A stretch of 64,000 nucleotides of DNA from Stenotrophomonas maltophilia (lineage in GTDB: Bacteria > Pseudomonadota > Gammaproteobacteria > Xanthomonadales > Xanthomonadaceae): contig NZ_QFHO01000013.1 of the NCBI RefSeq assembly GCF_004920835.1, forward strand, positions 52,902 through 116,901. Reading direction: 5' to 3'. Below the pieces are notes generated by a model that made no database searches, was not told where the DNA came from, and worked only from the letters and a program-made list of their open reading frames with translations. Shown piece by piece: positions 46,065 to 56,359 of the stretch. Made by a program: the position numbers and the translations under genes. The first letter of the stretch is position 1. Each line of letters starts with the position of its first letter.

Positions 46065-48212
46065 GTGGACGGTCTGTTCTGGAACATCCAGCTGGCAAAC
46101 TACTACGCCGCCCTGGAAACCACGGCGGCGGCGGTGGCCGTGCTGATCCTGATCTCCAGCCTCGATGACCTGTTCATCGATGTCTGGTACTGGGTGCGCG
46201 AGAGCTGGCGCGCGCTCACCATCAAGCGTCGCGAAGCGTATAAACCGCTGACCCAGGAAGACCTGCTGCAGCGGCCGCAACAGCCGCTGGCGATCATGGT
46301 GCCGGCGTGGATGGAGTACGACGTCATCGCGCAGATGGTGGAGAACATGATCAACGTACTCGACTACCGCGAGTACGTGGTGTTCGTCGGCACCTATCCC
46401 AACGACCAGCAGACCATCGATGAAGTCGAGCGCATGCGCCGCCGCTACAAGCGCCTGCGCCGCGTGGAAGTGCCGCATGACGGGCCGACCAGCAAGGCCG
46501 ACTGCCTGAACTGGCTGATCCTGGCCATCTTCGATTACGAGAAGCGCCACGACATCGAGTTCGCCGGCGTGATCCTGCACGACAGCGAAGACGTGCTGCA
46601 CCCGATGGAACTACGCTTCTACAACTACCTGCTGCCGCGCAAGGACATGATCCAGCTGCCGGTGACCTCGCTGGATCGCGAATGGTATGAGCTGGTGGCG
46701 GGCGTCTACATGGACGAATTCGCCGAATGGCACGCCAAGGATCTGGTGGTGCGCGAGAGCGTGTCCGGCATGGTGCCCTCCGCGGGCGTCGGTACTTGCT
46801 TCTCGCGGCGCGCGCTGCTGGCATTGAGTGCGCAGACCGGCAACCAGCCCTTCAACACCGACAGCCTCACCGAGGACTACGACGTCGGTGCACGACTGGC
46901 GGCGATGGGCATGCAGTCGATCTTCGCGCGCTTCCCGGTGCAGTTCCGCGTGCGCCGTCCCTCGTGGTTCGGCTGGGGTCCGGTGCGCGAACGCACCCAG
47001 CAGATGGCCCTGTGCGTGCGCGAATACTTCCCCGACAACTTCCGCGCTTCCTACCGGCAGAAGGCACGCTGGGTGCTGGGCATCGGCCTGCAGAGCTGGG
47101 AGTCGCTGGGCTGGCGCGGCTCGCTGGCCACCAAGTACCTGCTGGCGCGCGACCGCAAGGGCATCATCACTTCGTTCGTCAGCATCATCGCCTACGTCAT
47201 CTTCCTGCAGCTGCTGCTGTTCTGGCTGCTGAAGATGACCGGGGTATGGACGATGCAGTTTCCCAGTGTGTTCCAGGCCGGTACCTGGCAGATGAACGTG
47301 GCGCTGCTGACCACGGCTGCATTGGTGACCCGCGTCGTGCAGCGTTTCTACTTCGTCAACCGGCTGTATGGCTGGGAGCATGCGCTGATGTCGATCCCGC
47401 GCATGGTGGTCGGCAACATGATCAATTTCATGGCCACCGCCCGTGCCTGGAAGGTGTTCCTGGCCTACCTGCTGTTCGGCAAGCGCATGGTCTGGGACAA
47501 GACCATGCACGATTTCCCGGATGCGGCGCAGCTGGTGCAGACCCGCAAGCAGCTGGGTGAACTGCTGGGCACCTGGCAGGCCGTTGAACCCGAACGCCTG
47601 CAGCTGGCGCTGGACCAGCAGCATGCCGGTCGGCAGCAGCCGCTCGGCCGCATCCTGCTTACCCAGGGTTGGTTGGATGATGAGACGCTGGCCGAGGCGA
47701 TCGCCTTCCAGGGTGACCTGCAGCGCGCGGTGATCGATGTGGACTACCTGCGGGCCTGTCAGTTCCCGGTCAGTGCCGATGCCTGCGTGCAGTGGCGCAT
47801 GCTGCCGCTGCCTCCACGCCAGGAGGGAACACTGCGGCTGGCAGTAGCCAGCCCATTACCCGAAGAAGCGTTGGCACTGCTGAAGCAGGAAACCCGCAGT
47901 GATCACGTCGAACAGAGCATTGCCCGCGAAAGCGAAATCAACGCTGGCCTGCGCCTGATCGGCGGCGACCGGCAATGGCACCTGAACAACGTGCCGCTGC
48001 TGGGCGACCTGCTGGTGGAGATGCGCCTGATCGACCACGCGCGCTTTGAGATTGCACTGGACGCGTACAAGCCGCAGCGCGACGGCCGCATCGGCGACTA
48101 CCTGGTGAAGCAGGGCATCACCAGCGAAGAGGCCGTGGCCCAGGCCATGCAGGAACAACGCCGGCGCGCGGCCACGCTGCAGTCGCCGCCTCCCGGGGCC
48201 TTGCCGGCATGA
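46065..48212 (+). CDS. nfrB: NfrB-like processive glycosyltransferase with C-terminal MshEN c-di-GMP domain
   Basis: Inner-membrane GT2 synthase that polymerises amino-sugar chains, homologous to the phage N4 adsorption protein B. The 715-residue protein starts at GTG 46065. Catalytic motifs of processive GT2 enzymes are all present: Asp in VPAWMEYDVI, HDSEDVLHP (DxD-like), TEDYDVG, and RQKARW (QxxRW). Helices include an N-terminal one, ITSFVSIIAYVIFLQLLLFWLL, and others near FQAGTWQ and the AHALMSIPRM region. Residues about 490-715 form an MshEN (T2SSE_N-like) tail with the repeated pattern PLGRILLTQGWLDDETLAEA and RIGDYLVKQGITSEEAVAQA, which bind c-di-GMP in MshE and NfrB. It overlaps nfrA by 4 nt. 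Confidence 0.9.
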   Translation: MDGLFWNIQLANYYAALETTAAAVAVLILISSLDDLFIDVWYWVRESWRALTIKRREAYKPLTQEDLLQRPQQPLAIMVPAWMEYDVIAQMVENMINVLDYREYVVFVGTYPNDQQTIDEVERMRRRYKRLRRVEVPHDGPTSKADCLNWLILAIFDYEKRHDIEFAGVILHDSEDVLHPMELRFYNYLLPRKDMIQLPVTSLDREWYELVAGVYMDEFAEWHAKDLVVRESVSGMVPSAGVGTCFSRRALLALSAQTGNQPFNTDSLTEDYDVGARLAAMGMQSIFARFPVQFRVRRPSWFGWGPVRERTQQMALCVREYFPDNFRASYRQKARWVLGIGLQSWESLGWRGSLATKYLLARDRKGIITSFVSIIAYVIFLQLLLFWLLKMTGVWTMQFPSVFQAGTWQMNVALLTTAALVTRVVQRFYFVNRLYGWEHALMSIPRMVVGNMINFMATARAWKVFLAYLLFGKRMVWDKTMHDFPDAAQLVQTRKQLGELLGTWQAVEPERLQLALDQQHAGRQQPLGRILLTQGWLDDETLAEAIAFQGDLQRAVIDVDYLRACQFPVSADACVQWRMLPLPPRQEGTLRLAVASPLPEEALALLKQETRSDHVEQSIARESEINAGLRLIGGDRQWHLNNVPLLGDLLVEMRLIDHARFEIALDAYKPQRDGRIGDYLVKQGITSEEAVAQAMQEQRRRAATLQSPPPGALPA

Positions 48213-51046
48213 AGACCACGCTGCTCTCCACCGTCATTGCCGTGGCATTGGCCACGGCCACCACGCCGGTGCTGGCACAGGCCGATGCGCCGCTGCCATT
48301 GTCCGGTGCGGCCTACCGCATCGCCGAGCAGGCCTTTGCCGCCTATGCACGTGGCGATTACCCCACCGCCTACCGGCAGTCCAGTGAAGCGATCCGGCTG
48401 CGCCCGGACGTGGTGCGGCTGCGCCTGCTGCAGATCTATGCGCTGCAGAAGCTCGGTCGTGGCGCAGAAGCGCAGCAGCAGGCGCGCCGTGCGCTGGACG
48501 TGGGGTTGAAGGATCCTGCCTTGCCTGCGCTGGCGGCGGCTACCGCTGCACGTAGCGCGTCCACGGACGGCAAGGGCGTGCGCACCGCATCCCCATCGCG
48601 TCCGGTCGGCAGCGCCGCAGACCGCGCCAAGCAGCGGGCCTACTCGCTGGCCACCGAGGCCTACGCGGCCTATGACGCCAAGCAGATGGGCGTGGCGGCC
48701 AGCAAGGCCGAACAGGCGTTCCGCCAGCAGCCGGGGCAGGGGGCGTGGGCGCTGTTGTGGGTAGCCGCACTGGAGGCCCAGCAGCAACCCGAGCAGGCCG
48801 ACGCCGCGATCAGCACCGCGCTGCGGCTGGGCGCGCCCAACGTCGAGGAGCTGCGCGAAAGGCGTGCGGCGCTGGACCGCCAGCGCGCACTGCTGCAGGC
48901 TCAGCAGGCCTACCGATCACTGTCCGCACGTAACGATGCCGCCGCCATTGCACAGGCGCGCGCGGCAGTGGAACTGGCGCCGGATATGGCTTCCTACCGG
49001 CTGCTGTTGATCACCGCGCAGCTGCAGGGTGAGCAGCTGTCCGAGGCTGAACGTAGCGCGGACCTGGCACTGCAGACCGACGCCAAGGACCTCAATGCGC
49101 AGGTGATGCGGGGCTATCTGCGCCAGCGCCAGGGCAATTCGGTGCTCGCCAATGAGGACTTCGACACCGCACTCGCCACGCCCGGGCAATCAGCCCAGCA
49201 GCAGCGCAACGTGCGCCTGCTGGCGGTGGATGCGGCGCTGGCTGCAGGCGATCGGGAGCGTGCGGCTGCACTGCTGGCACCGCTGCAGGCAGCAGGTCCC
49301 GCAGGTGAAGGCGATGCACGGACACGGCAGCTGCTGCAGCAGGGCATCGAGCAACGCGCCAAGGCGATCCGCACCAGCGGCGAGCCTCCCCGAATGAGTG
49401 CGCAGAGCTACCCGGCTCCGTTCCAGCACTGCCAGGTGAGTGACACCGGCAACGCGTGCGAGCTGATGCCGGCCGACCTGCAGGGTGATGGCGGTGCCGC
49501 GCAGCGTGCCTACGCGGCTTACGCACGCCGGGACTACGCTGACGCCATCGTTGAGGCGCGGCAGGCCGTGCAACTCGCGCCGGAGGACGAGAACCTGCAG
49601 GGCTTGCTGACCACTACCCTGGCAGCGGGCAACCGCGGCCAGCAGGACGAAGCACGGCAGCGCCTCGGTGCGGCGCTGGCACAGCATTCTGATGACGCGG
49701 GTTCGCTGATGCAGCGTGGCTATCTCAACCAGAAGGCGGGTGACCCGGCACAGGCGCTGGCAGACTTCCGCGCCGCAGAGGCCACCGGCAAGGCGCCAAA
49801 GACCGTGGTGCTCGACCAGGCCTACGCCAGTGCCGCCAACGGCGACCATCCACAGGCGGTGACGCTGCTGCGCAGTGCCATTGATCGCGCCGATGCCGGC
49901 GAGCTGACACTGGATGAGCTTCAGCGCTACAACGTGCGCAATGCCATCGCCAACTATTCGCGCGAGTGGGGCGTGATTGCCTCGGCCGGTTTCCGAGGCG
50001 CACGCCAGGCCGCAACCAATGTCGGCGGTGCGGCGATCAGCACACCGGGCGATTCGGTGTTCAGTACGCTGGAGGCGTTCTGGCGGCCCCCGGCCTTCAA
50101 CGACCGGCACGGCACGCTGGAGCTCTACGCGCGGCTGCTCAACACGCTGTATGACGAAGGCGGCACCTACGAATCCATCCGTGCGGTGGATCCCTGCACG
50201 GGTGAATCGACACCGGATGCACGCGCACGCGCCGAGCGCCTCAGTCATTCGCGTTCGACCACCGGCTGGCCGTCCACCATCGCGTCCTTCGGCATGCGCT
50301 ATGCGTTCGGCCAGACTGGCCTGAGTGCCGGCATCGAGCGCCGCCAGTTCCTCGGCAGTGCCACCCGCCAGGGCGAGGTCTACCCCGCATCGGCGGCCGT
50401 GCAATGCCGCCTGCAGCTGGCGCTGAACCCACCACTGGAAGCCAGTACGCTGGCGCGATACCGGTTGGCCAGTGGCTCCGGTGGATGGATGTCCTACCTC
50501 ACCTACGGCTACTACCACGGCACCGATCTACGCACCGATGTGAATCAGTGGTGGATGGTCAGTGGCTACGCGCAGGGGGGATACACCTGGGACGACAACG
50601 GTGCCACCTTCACCCTCGACGCGCTTGATGCCAACGGCACGCCGGTGCGGCGCCTTGGCGAGGCCAATGGCCGCCTGCATCGCGAACAGTGGTTCGCTGC
50701 CGGTGAACTGCGCGCCGGGCGAAGCTTCCGCTTCGGTGCAGGGCAGACCCACTGGGTGGTCACGCCGTACGTGGTGGTGGGAGCGGACTGGCTGGATCAG
50801 CGCTCGCGTGTGCGCGACATCCGTTACTCGCCGTTCCCGGCGCAGTCGTTCGCGCTCAACGATACGCAGCGCAGCTGGTCACTTGGCGCGGGCCCGGGCG
50901 TAGGCGTGCGCTACTGGTTCCGCGAGGACCACTACAACGCTCCACGTTCCTACCTGGATCTGACCGAGCAGTACCGCATCGCCATCGGCGGCGGTGATAC
51001 GCAACGCGCCAAGGGCCTGTTCGCCACCGCCATCCTCTATTACTGA
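48209..51046 (+). CDS. nfrA: NfrA-like outer-membrane TPR exporter
   Basis: Likely outer-membrane exporter for the polysaccharide made by NfrB. The 945-residue precursor has signal MKTTLLSTVIAVALATATTPVLA. Its first two thirds are helical TPR-like repeats (for example AEQAFAAYARGDYPTAYRQSSEAIRLRP, DYADAIVEARQAVQLAPED). About residue 585 begins a beta-barrel with aromatic-rich strands ending RAKGLFATAILYY with terminal Tyr-Tyr, fitting the NfrA_C region. The E. coli protein has about 990 residues. TPR plus barrel is the same logic as BcsC and PgaA exporters. It overlaps the convergent DUF4434-like gene by 7 nt (51040-51046). It is also a predicted phage receptor by analogy with N4. Confidence 0.88.
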   Translation: MKTTLLSTVIAVALATATTPVLAQADAPLPLSGAAYRIAEQAFAAYARGDYPTAYRQSSEAIRLRPDVVRLRLLQIYALQKLGRGAEAQQQARRALDVGLKDPALPALAAATAARSASTDGKGVRTASPSRPVGSAADRAKQRAYSLATEAYAAYDAKQMGVAASKAEQAFRQQPGQGAWALLWVAALEAQQQPEQADAAISTALRLGAPNVEELRERRAALDRQRALLQAQQAYRSLSARNDAAAIAQARAAVELAPDMASYRLLLITAQLQGEQLSEAERSADLALQTDAKDLNAQVMRGYLRQRQGNSVLANEDFDTALATPGQSAQQQRNVRLLAVDAALAAGDRERAAALLAPLQAAGPAGEGDARTRQLLQQGIEQRAKAIRTSGEPPRMSAQSYPAPFQHCQVSDTGNACELMPADLQGDGGAAQRAYAAYARRDYADAIVEARQAVQLAPEDENLQGLLTTTLAAGNRGQQDEARQRLGAALAQHSDDAGSLMQRGYLNQKAGDPAQALADFRAAEATGKAPKTVVLDQAYASAANGDHPQAVTLLRSAIDRADAGELTLDELQRYNVRNAIANYSREWGVIASAGFRGARQAATNVGGAAISTPGDSVFSTLEAFWRPPAFNDRHGTLELYARLLNTLYDEGGTYESIRAVDPCTGESTPDARARAERLSHSRSTTGWPSTIASFGMRYAFGQTGLSAGIERRQFLGSATRQGEVYPASAAVQCRLQLALNPPLEASTLARYRLASGSGGWMSYLTYGYYHGTDLRTDVNQWWMVSGYAQGGYTWDDNGATFTLDALDANGTPVRRLGEANGRLHREQWFAAGELRAGRSFRFGAGQTHWVVTPYVVVGADWLDQRSRVRDIRYSPFPAQSFALNDTQRSWSLGAGPGVGVRYWFREDHYNAPRSYLDLTEQYRIAIGGGDTQRAKGLFATAILYY

Positions 51047-52044
51047 GGCAGGCCCCAGCGTCGCCGCAACGCTGCGGCCTGCGGCGTATCCTGGGTCAGC
51101 CACGGCTCCAGCGCATAGACCAGCACGTGTTGCGCGCCGCTGTCGCGTGCCCACGCGAGCTGGCGCTGGATGCGCGCGGCGTCGGCGGTTTCGCCCTTGA
51201 ACGCGCTGCCGTCGGCAGGGCCGCCGGGCAGTTCGCGGAACAACTCAACGATCGCATCGAAACCGATGCTGTGTGCATGGAAATGATCGAGCAGCGGTTG
51301 CAGCTGCTGCACGTTGCCGGCACCGGTCACCCCCACGCCGTCCTGCACCATGGGCCGCACCGCCGCTTGGGCCAGCACGGCCTGCCACAACGTGACCAGG
51401 TTGCCGTCGGTCTGCAGGCGGCTGAAGTAGCAGGACATCGCGCAGTCGCCGCCGCGTGCGCTGGCGGCCTGCACCAGCCCGTGCAGCCACTGCGCCAGCC
51501 ATTGCTGGCGGGCTGGATCGGCCCAGTGGTACTGCTCCAGTTCGTAGGGCAGGTACCAGCCCCCGAAGGCCGGCTGCTGTGCCCAGGGCGCCTGTGCCAA
51601 CCAGCTGCGTGCGTGCGCCAGGCTCTCGGCCAGGAAGGCCTGCAGCGTTGCGTCGTCTGCGCCGATGGCCTGCCACCAGCGTTGCTGGAAGGGCAGGCCG
51701 ACGCGGATGCGGATGTCGTTCTCGCTGGCAGCGGTGAACAGCTGCTGCAGGCTGCCGTCGGGCAATGACCAGTCGCCGTCGCTGCCACCGACGATGCCGG
51801 TCCACTGCAGCACCAGCTGCCGGCAGCCCAGCGTACGTGCAAGCTTCAGGGAACGCTGCCAGTCGGCCAGGCCCCACTGCAGGTGGCTGCGCCACGGCTG
51901 CAGGAAGGTGCCATCGATCTGCACCGGCAGCGAGCAGCCGGGCAGGGTGGTCAGCGCAGCGGCCAGCGGTGCCAGCACTGCCGTACGCAGCAGCCGGCGG
52001 CGCAACGGCGAGGACGGATCAGCAGGAAGGACTGGCGGCGGCAT
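51040..52044 (-). CDS. DUF4434-like periplasmic lipoprotein, possible polysaccharide hydrolase
   Basis: A 334-residue predicted lipoprotein with an Arg-rich start (SSPLRRRLLRTAVLAPLAAALTTLPGC): lipobox LPGC near residue 40. The remainder reads as a TIM-barrel-like fold of the DUF4434 family: GCRQLVLQWTGIVGG, NDIRIRVGLPFQQRWWQ, AFGGWYLPYELEQYHW (candidate acid Glu), DGVGVTGAG, and the C-terminal QHVLVYALEPWL. The E. coli nfrA locus has a small companion gene that I believe is of this type. A glycoside hydrolase role comparable to BcsZ is plausible but not shown. The ATG at 52044 is chosen for the signal; frames open upstream to 52122. It converges on nfrA. Confidence 0.7.
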   Translation of the reverse strand: MPPPVLPADPSSPLRRRLLRTAVLAPLAAALTTLPGCSLPVQIDGTFLQPWRSHLQWGLADWQRSLKLARTLGCRQLVLQWTGIVGGSDGDWSLPDGSLQQLFTAASENDIRIRVGLPFQQRWWQAIGADDATLQAFLAESLAHARSWLAQAPWAQQPAFGGWYLPYELEQYHWADPARQQWLAQWLHGLVQAASARGGDCAMSCYFSRLQTDGNLVTLWQAVLAQAAVRPMVQDGVGVTGAGNVQQLQPLLDHFHAHSIGFDAIVELFRELPGGPADGSAFKGETADAARIQRQLAWARDSGAQHVLVYALEPWLTQDTPQAAALRRRWGLPQ

Positions 52045-52090
52045 GCCCGCATCATCCCAAAGCACCGTGCGCGGCAGGTGAACCACCGCC

Positions 52091-52115
52091 GGTAGTGCCG
52101 GCCGCTGGCCGGCAC
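52091..52115 (+). repeat. SMAG-type GTAG repeat, single
   Basis: ggta followed by stem gtgccggcc (52095-52103) and ggccggcac (52107-52115), a perfect 9-bp arm with 3-nt loop. It lies between the DUF4434-like gene and the purine permease, which are on the same strand. Confidence 0.75.
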
Positions 52116-52125
52116 CGCCCAACGC

Positions 52126-53442
<1,317 letters not shown>

Positions 53443-53505
53443 CGCAGATCTCTCGTACCTGCGCGCCCTGCCGCCCGAAGGACCGGCGGGTGCGTCGCCA
53501 GGCGG

Positions 53506-54195
53506 TTAGAAGTGGTAGTTCAACTTCAGCGTAACGCTGCTGTAGCTGGTATGGAAGCTGCGTCGCGCCGCAGCCGGGTAGTTGGGATCTTCCAGGTAAA
53601 CCGGGCTGGAGCCCAGATGGGTGTAACGGTACTCCGCACCCGCCGAAAGCTGGTCGCTGAAGCGGTACAGCACGCCCGCGCCGACGTTCGCGCCGGTGGA
53701 TACATGGGATGCGCGGGTTTCAAATTCGGCCACGCGGCAGCCGTTGGTGGCCTCCACCAGCGACTTGTCGCAGCCCAGCGAAAACTCCTGACGGGCCACG
53801 CTCACGCCGGCGCTGACGTACGGCAGCCACTGGCCTGCCGCGTAACCCAGCGTCAGGTTGACTGCGCCCGAACGGGTCACCGAATCCTTGCCGTAGTAAG
53901 GGCTGTACTGGTGGTTGTCGCGGTCCTTCCACTCCTGGTTGACGCTGCCGAAGGAAAGGGTGCCTTCGATCCCGGCAACCACATTGTTGTCGAACTGCCA
54001 GTTGCGGCCGACCTGCAGCCCGCCAGCGAAGCCACGGATGCTTTTTTCAGAGGCATTGGCGTTGCTGCGGTCCTGGCTGTGGCCTTCGCCATGGCTGGCA
54101 TGGGCACCCAGGTAGATGCCTTCCCAGTTCGCCGGCGCGGCCGCGGCAGTGCCCGACAGCAGCAGCGCTGCCGTGGTGGAGATCAGTGCTTTCAT
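53506..54195 (-). CDS. Opacity/OmpA-like outer-membrane beta-barrel protein
   Basis: A 229-residue exported barrel: signal MKALISTTAALLLSGTAAA, mature part GNAPANWEGIYLG-like start (WEGIYLGAHASHG), then alternating Gly/aromatic strands ending SSVTLKLNYHF with the terminal Phe used in outer-membrane assembly. Motifs RNWQFDNNVVAGIEGTLS and GAGVLYRFSDQLSAGAEYRY follow the eight-stranded surface-antigen pattern (OMP_b-brl). Two cysteines are present. The gene stands alone with a possible Shine-Dalgarno gtaggaaa 6-13 nt before the ATG at 54195. The role is unknown; such proteins are often adhesins or porin-like. Confidence 0.85.
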   Translation of the reverse strand: MKALISTTAALLLSGTAAAAPANWEGIYLGAHASHGEGHSQDRSNANASEKSIRGFAGGLQVGRNWQFDNNVVAGIEGTLSFGSVNQEWKDRDNHQYSPYYGKDSVTRSGAVNLTLGYAAGQWLPYVSAGVSVARQEFSLGCDKSLVEATNGCRVAEFETRASHVSTGANVGAGVLYRFSDQLSAGAEYRYTHLGSSPVYLEDPNYPAAARRSFHTSYSSVTLKLNYHF

Positions 54196-54406
54196 GGTGT
54201 TTTCCTACGAGGGGGATGAATCGGGTGCGTAGGAAAACCGAAGCGTTGGGCCGGGAACATACAACGAGTTGCAAAGTACGGAGGATGCCGTGTGCGACAA
54301 GGAATCAACACTGCTTTACACGGGCAGCCTTCAGCCGGGTGGCGTTGAAGCGCGTCGCGAAGAGGCCAAAAGCGTCAATAAAAATCGATTGCGGCCCATG
54401 AAAGGC

Positions 54407-54432
54407 GAAAGGCCGCGCGAGCGCGGCCTTTC
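54407..54432 (-). terminator. Terminator downstream of ettA
   Basis: gaaaggccgcgc (54407-54418) and gcgcggcctttc (54421-54432) make a perfect 12-bp stem with a 2-nt loop. Read on the minus strand it follows the ettA stop, with a short T-poor trail, so it may be a weak terminator. It lies in the 245-nt spacer to the divergent-oriented promoter of the barrel gene. Confidence 0.65.
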
Positions 54433-54440
54433 GTTCTTGC

Positions 54441-56105
54441 TTACTTCAGTGCCTTGAAGCGCAGGCGCTTCGGCGCGGCGTCGTCGCCCATGCGGCGGCG
54501 CTTGTCTTCTTCGTACTCGCGGTAGTTGCCCTGGAAGAACTCCACGTGCGAGTCGCCTTCGAACGCCAGGATGTGGGTCGCGATGCGATCCAGGAACCAG
54601 CGGTCATGCGAAATGACGAAGGTGTTGCCCGGGAATTCCAGCAGCGCATCTTCCAGCGCACGCAGGGTTTCGATGTCCAGGTCGTTGGACGGTTCGTCGA
54701 GCAGCAGCACGTTGCCACCCTGCAGCAGGGTCTTGGCCATGTGCAGGCGGCCACGCTCACCACCGGACAGCGAACCGACCATCTTCTGCTGGTCCTGGCC
54801 CTTGAAGTTGAAGCGGCCGATGTAGGCGCGCGACTGGATCTCGATGCCGTTGATGTTGAGGATGTCCAGGCCGCCAGCGATTTCCTGGAAGACGTTGTGG
54901 TTGCCTTCCAGCGCGTCGCGGCTCTGGTCCACGTAGGACAGCTTCACGGTCGGGCCGACCACGATCTCGCCGGTGTCCGGCTTTTCCTGGCCGGTGATCA
55001 TCTTGAACAGGGTCGACTTACCGGCACCGTTGGGGCCGATGATGCCGACGATAGCGCCGGCCGGCACCAGGAAGCTCAGGTTGTCGAACAGCAGGCGGTC
55101 GCCGAACTTCTTCGAGACGTTCTTGAACTCCATCACCGCCTGGCCCAGGCGCTCGCCCGGCGGGATGAAGATTTCATTGGTCTCGTTGCGCTTCTGGTAA
55201 TCGACCGACTGCAGCTCTTCCAGGCGGGCCAGACGGGCCTTGCCCTTGGTACGGCCGCCCTTGGCATTCTGGCGCGACCACTCCAGCTCCTTCTGGATCG
55301 CCTTCTGGCGGGCCTTTTCCTGATTGTCTTCCTGCTTCAGGCGCTCATCCTTCTGGGTCAGCCAGTCGGTGTAGTTGCCCTTCCACGGAATGCCGCGGCC
55401 GCGGTCCAGTTCCAGGATCCACTCGGCGGCGTTGTCCAGGAAGTAGCGATCATGGGTAACGGCCACGACGGTGCCGGTGTAGCGCGCCAGGAACTGTTCC
55501 AGCCATTCCACCGACTCGGCGTCGAGGTGGTTGGTCGGTTCGTCCAGCAGCAGCATGTCCGGCTTCTGCAGCAGCAGGCGGCACAGCGCCACACGGCGCT
55601 TCTCACCACCGGACAGCTTGCCGACGATGGCATCCCACGGCGGCAGGCGCAGCGCATCGGCGGCCACGTCCAGCTGGTTTTCCAGGGTGTGCGCATCGCC
55701 CGCGGCGAGGATCGCCTCCAGGCGCTCCTGTTCCTTGGCCAGGGCGTCGAAGTCGGCGCCTTCTTCGGCATAGGCCGCGTACACCGCTTCCAGCGCAGCC
55801 TGCGCCTGCAGCACTTCGCCCACGCCTTCCTCGACCGCTTCACGCACGGTCTTGGTCGGGTCCAGCTCCGGTTCCTGCGCCAGGTAGCCGACCTTGATGC
55901 CAGCCTGCGGGCGGGCTTCGCCCTCGAAATCGGTGTCCACGCCGGCCATGATCTTCAGCACGGTGGACTTGCCGGCGCCGTTCAGGCCCAGCAGGCCGAT
56001 CTTCGCGCCCGGGAAGAACGACAGCGAGATGTCCTTGATGATCTGCCGCTTGGGCGGGACCACCTTGGACACGCGGTTCATGGTGTAGATGTATTGCGAG
56101 GACAT
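54441..56105 (-). CDS. ettA: Energy-dependent translational throttle protein EttA (ABC-F)
   Basis: Ribosome-associated ABC-F ATPase that gates the first elongation step at low energy charge. The 554-residue protein has two ABC modules without membrane domains: first Walker A GLNGAGKST and signature LSGGEKRRVAL with DEPTNHLD; second Walker A GPNGAGKST, signature LSGGERGRLHM with DEPSNDLD. A basic linker (about 240-310, QEKARQKAIQKELEWSRQNAKGGRTK) corresponds to the P-site tRNA interaction motif region. The start MSSQYIYTMNRVSKVVPPKRQII matches E. coli EttA; the upstream part of the frame (to 56342) is not family sequence. TATAAT lies upstream on the minus strand at 56201-56196. An A-P-K-R-L-R-F tail is as in relatives. 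Confidence 0.96.
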   Translation of the reverse strand: MSSQYIYTMNRVSKVVPPKRQIIKDISLSFFPGAKIGLLGLNGAGKSTVLKIMAGVDTDFEGEARPQAGIKVGYLAQEPELDPTKTVREAVEEGVGEVLQAQAALEAVYAAYAEEGADFDALAKEQERLEAILAAGDAHTLENQLDVAADALRLPPWDAIVGKLSGGEKRRVALCRLLLQKPDMLLLDEPTNHLDAESVEWLEQFLARYTGTVVAVTHDRYFLDNAAEWILELDRGRGIPWKGNYTDWLTQKDERLKQEDNQEKARQKAIQKELEWSRQNAKGGRTKGKARLARLEELQSVDYQKRNETNEIFIPPGERLGQAVMEFKNVSKKFGDRLLFDNLSFLVPAGAIVGIIGPNGAGKSTLFKMITGQEKPDTGEIVVGPTVKLSYVDQSRDALEGNHNVFQEIAGGLDILNINGIEIQSRAYIGRFNFKGQDQQKMVGSLSGGERGRLHMAKTLLQGGNVLLLDEPSNDLDIETLRALEDALLEFPGNTFVISHDRWFLDRIATHILAFEGDSHVEFFQGNYREYEEDKRRRMGDDAAPKRLRFKALK

Positions 56106-56195
56106 GAGGTCTCCGTAGGCGCGGCCCTGCGCCCGATCCGTCACGGGGAGCTTCCCGTTGCGGCAGCGGGCACAGACTGAAAAGGAATACCGCCA

Positions 56196-56201
56196 ATTAT
56201 A
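56196..56201 (-). promoter_or_regulatory. Putative ettA -10 box (TATAAT)
   Basis: On the minus strand a consensus TATAAT lies 90 nt before the ettA ATG. The -35 region is poor. The 254-nt ettA/RcnB-like gene spacer otherwise shows only GC-rich sequence and the divergent promoters. Confidence 0.5.
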
Positions 56202-56359
56202 GCCGGAACCGGTTCCGCGCCGCGCCCGGGAAGGGCTGCCGGGCTGGCTGCGGCCTGAATACTCCGTCACAGTCCCGCGGCAGGAAGCGTTTCCAGCTGG
56301 AAACGGTTCAGATCGGGTGCGCAATATGGGCTCACCACCCACCCAAGCAGAGGTCTGAC

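Noticed and set aside
42676..51046. nfrA/nfrB taken as a phage-defence locus
   Set aside because: In E. coli these genes are the N4 receptor route, not a defence; gene content fits polysaccharide synthesis.
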